A stretch of 64,000 bases of DNA, from positions 310,001 through 374,000 of the forward strand of contig NZ_QLNV01000002.1 of the NCBI RefSeq assembly GCF_003285545.1. The letters run 5' to 3'. This document shows, one piece after another, positions 63,677 through 64,000 of this stretch. The stretch's first letter is position 1. Every line of letters begins with the position of its first letter. The stretch comes from Sinomicrobium soli (GTDB lineage: Bacteria; Bacteroidota; Bacteroidia; Flavobacteriales; Flavobacteriaceae). A model generated the notes under the pieces. It saw only the letters and a program-made list of their open reading frames with translations, searched no databases and had not been told where the DNA came from. The position numbers and the translations under genes are program-made.

Positions 63677-64000
63677 ATGAATTTATTTTTCAATCCCGGT
63701 ATTACGGATAAGACAGACTCATTTACCTTCGATCGCGAGGAGAGCAGGCATATTGTAAAAGTCCTGCGAAAATCGGAAGGAGACCTCATTTATATTACCG
63801 ACGGCCGCGGCCACCTGTTCCGGGCCGAAGTGACCCTCGCCGACCCTCGGCACTGCACCATTGCCATCACAGACAAAGAAATACAGCCCGAAAGGCCATA
63901 TTACCTGCATATGGCAGTGGCTCCTACCAAAATGAACGACCGCTATGAGTGGTTCCTGGAAAAAGCTACGGAAATCGGGATCGACGAAATAACCCCGGTC
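63677..64000 (+). CDS. rsmE: 16S rRNA (uracil1498-N3)-methyltransferase, 5' part (cut by window edge)
   Basis: 108 codons are seen from ATG 63677 to the edge. MNLFFNPGI, then HIVKVLRKSEGD (PUA-like N-terminal domain), VTDGRG-type ITDGRGHLFRAEV, and the start of the SPOUT domain VAPTKMNDRYEWFLEKATEI. The text matches RsmE, which methylates U1498 in the 30S decoding region. The frame is open to the last base. Confidence 0.93.
   Translation, partial: MNLFFNPGITDKTDSFTFDREESRHIVKVLRKSEGDLIYITDGRGHLFRAEVTLADPRHCTIAITDKEIQPERPYYLHMAVAPTKMNDRYEWFLEKATEIGIDEITPV

Overview
The window is from a member of the Bacteroidota, most likely a Flavobacteriaceae-type bacterium. This rests on SusC/SusD pairs, FecR/ECF sigma pairs, many Bacteroidota-style lipoproteins, promoters of the TTTG-N19/20-TAnnTTTG type, a Nif3 protein with an internal insert domain, a NagB/PIG-L fusion, and a divergent amidase/LptD pair followed by RidA. 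I saw no rRNA, tRNA, CRISPR array, integrase or transposase.

Layout. (1) 1-1261: the 3' end of a SusD-like gene from a locus that starts outside the window, followed by a terminator and a 15-unit, 8-bp tandem repeat. (2) 1538-3436: housekeeping pair nif3 and a coiled-coil protein of the C4-zinc-ribbon family that has lost all its cysteines. (3) 3642-12749: an accessory cluster with a translationally coupled ECF sigma factor and membrane TPR protein, two divergently transcribed paralogous lipoproteins of unknown family, then a tight operon of a ZU5-like lipoprotein, a PKD/beta-barrel protein and a membrane-anchored TPR-CHAT caspase-like protease. This is the least explained and most interesting part. 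(4) 12979-28244 and (5) 28363-42109: two adjacent polysaccharide utilisation loci (PULs). The first holds ECF sigma, FecR, SusC with STN domain, SusD, a DUF4973-like lipoprotein, an IPT/TIG-NHL lipoprotein, GH92 and a DUF4965 glutaminase-like protein. The second holds an ECF sigma divergent from FecR, then SusC, SusD, SusE, GH76, GH125 and GH92. The enzyme set (endo-alpha-1,6-mannanase, exo-alpha-1,6-mannosidase, two GH92 alpha-mannosidases) points to alpha-mannan or high-mannose glycan use. (6) 42179-47752: SGNH hydrolase, N-acetylmuramoyl-L-alanine amidase, LptD-like protein, RidA. (7) 47823-56399: GlcNAc kinase-like protein, gap and pfkA in one operon, a NagB-deacetylase fusion, an orphan LytTR response regulator and a sodium:solute symporter, which together look like an amino-sugar to glycolysis module. 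(8) 56465-64000: TamB-like protein, tsaD, an AraC regulator, a DUF983 protein and the start of rsmE.

How the genes work together. In each PUL the STN domain of the SusC receptor probably signals to FecR, which controls the ECF sigma factor. Surface lipoproteins bind and cut mannan, SusCD imports oligomannosides, and periplasmic exo-mannosidases finish degradation. A Bacteroidota-type promoter with a perfect palindrome at the predicted transcription start lies in front of the first GH92 gene and suggests a second layer of control. High-mannose N-glycans also yield GlcNAc, which the nagK/nagB/pfkA/gap group could send into glycolysis; this link is inference.

Intergenic DNA holds several dispersed repeat families, many hairpins between convergent genes, and repeat debris between the PUL-1 sigma and FecR genes.
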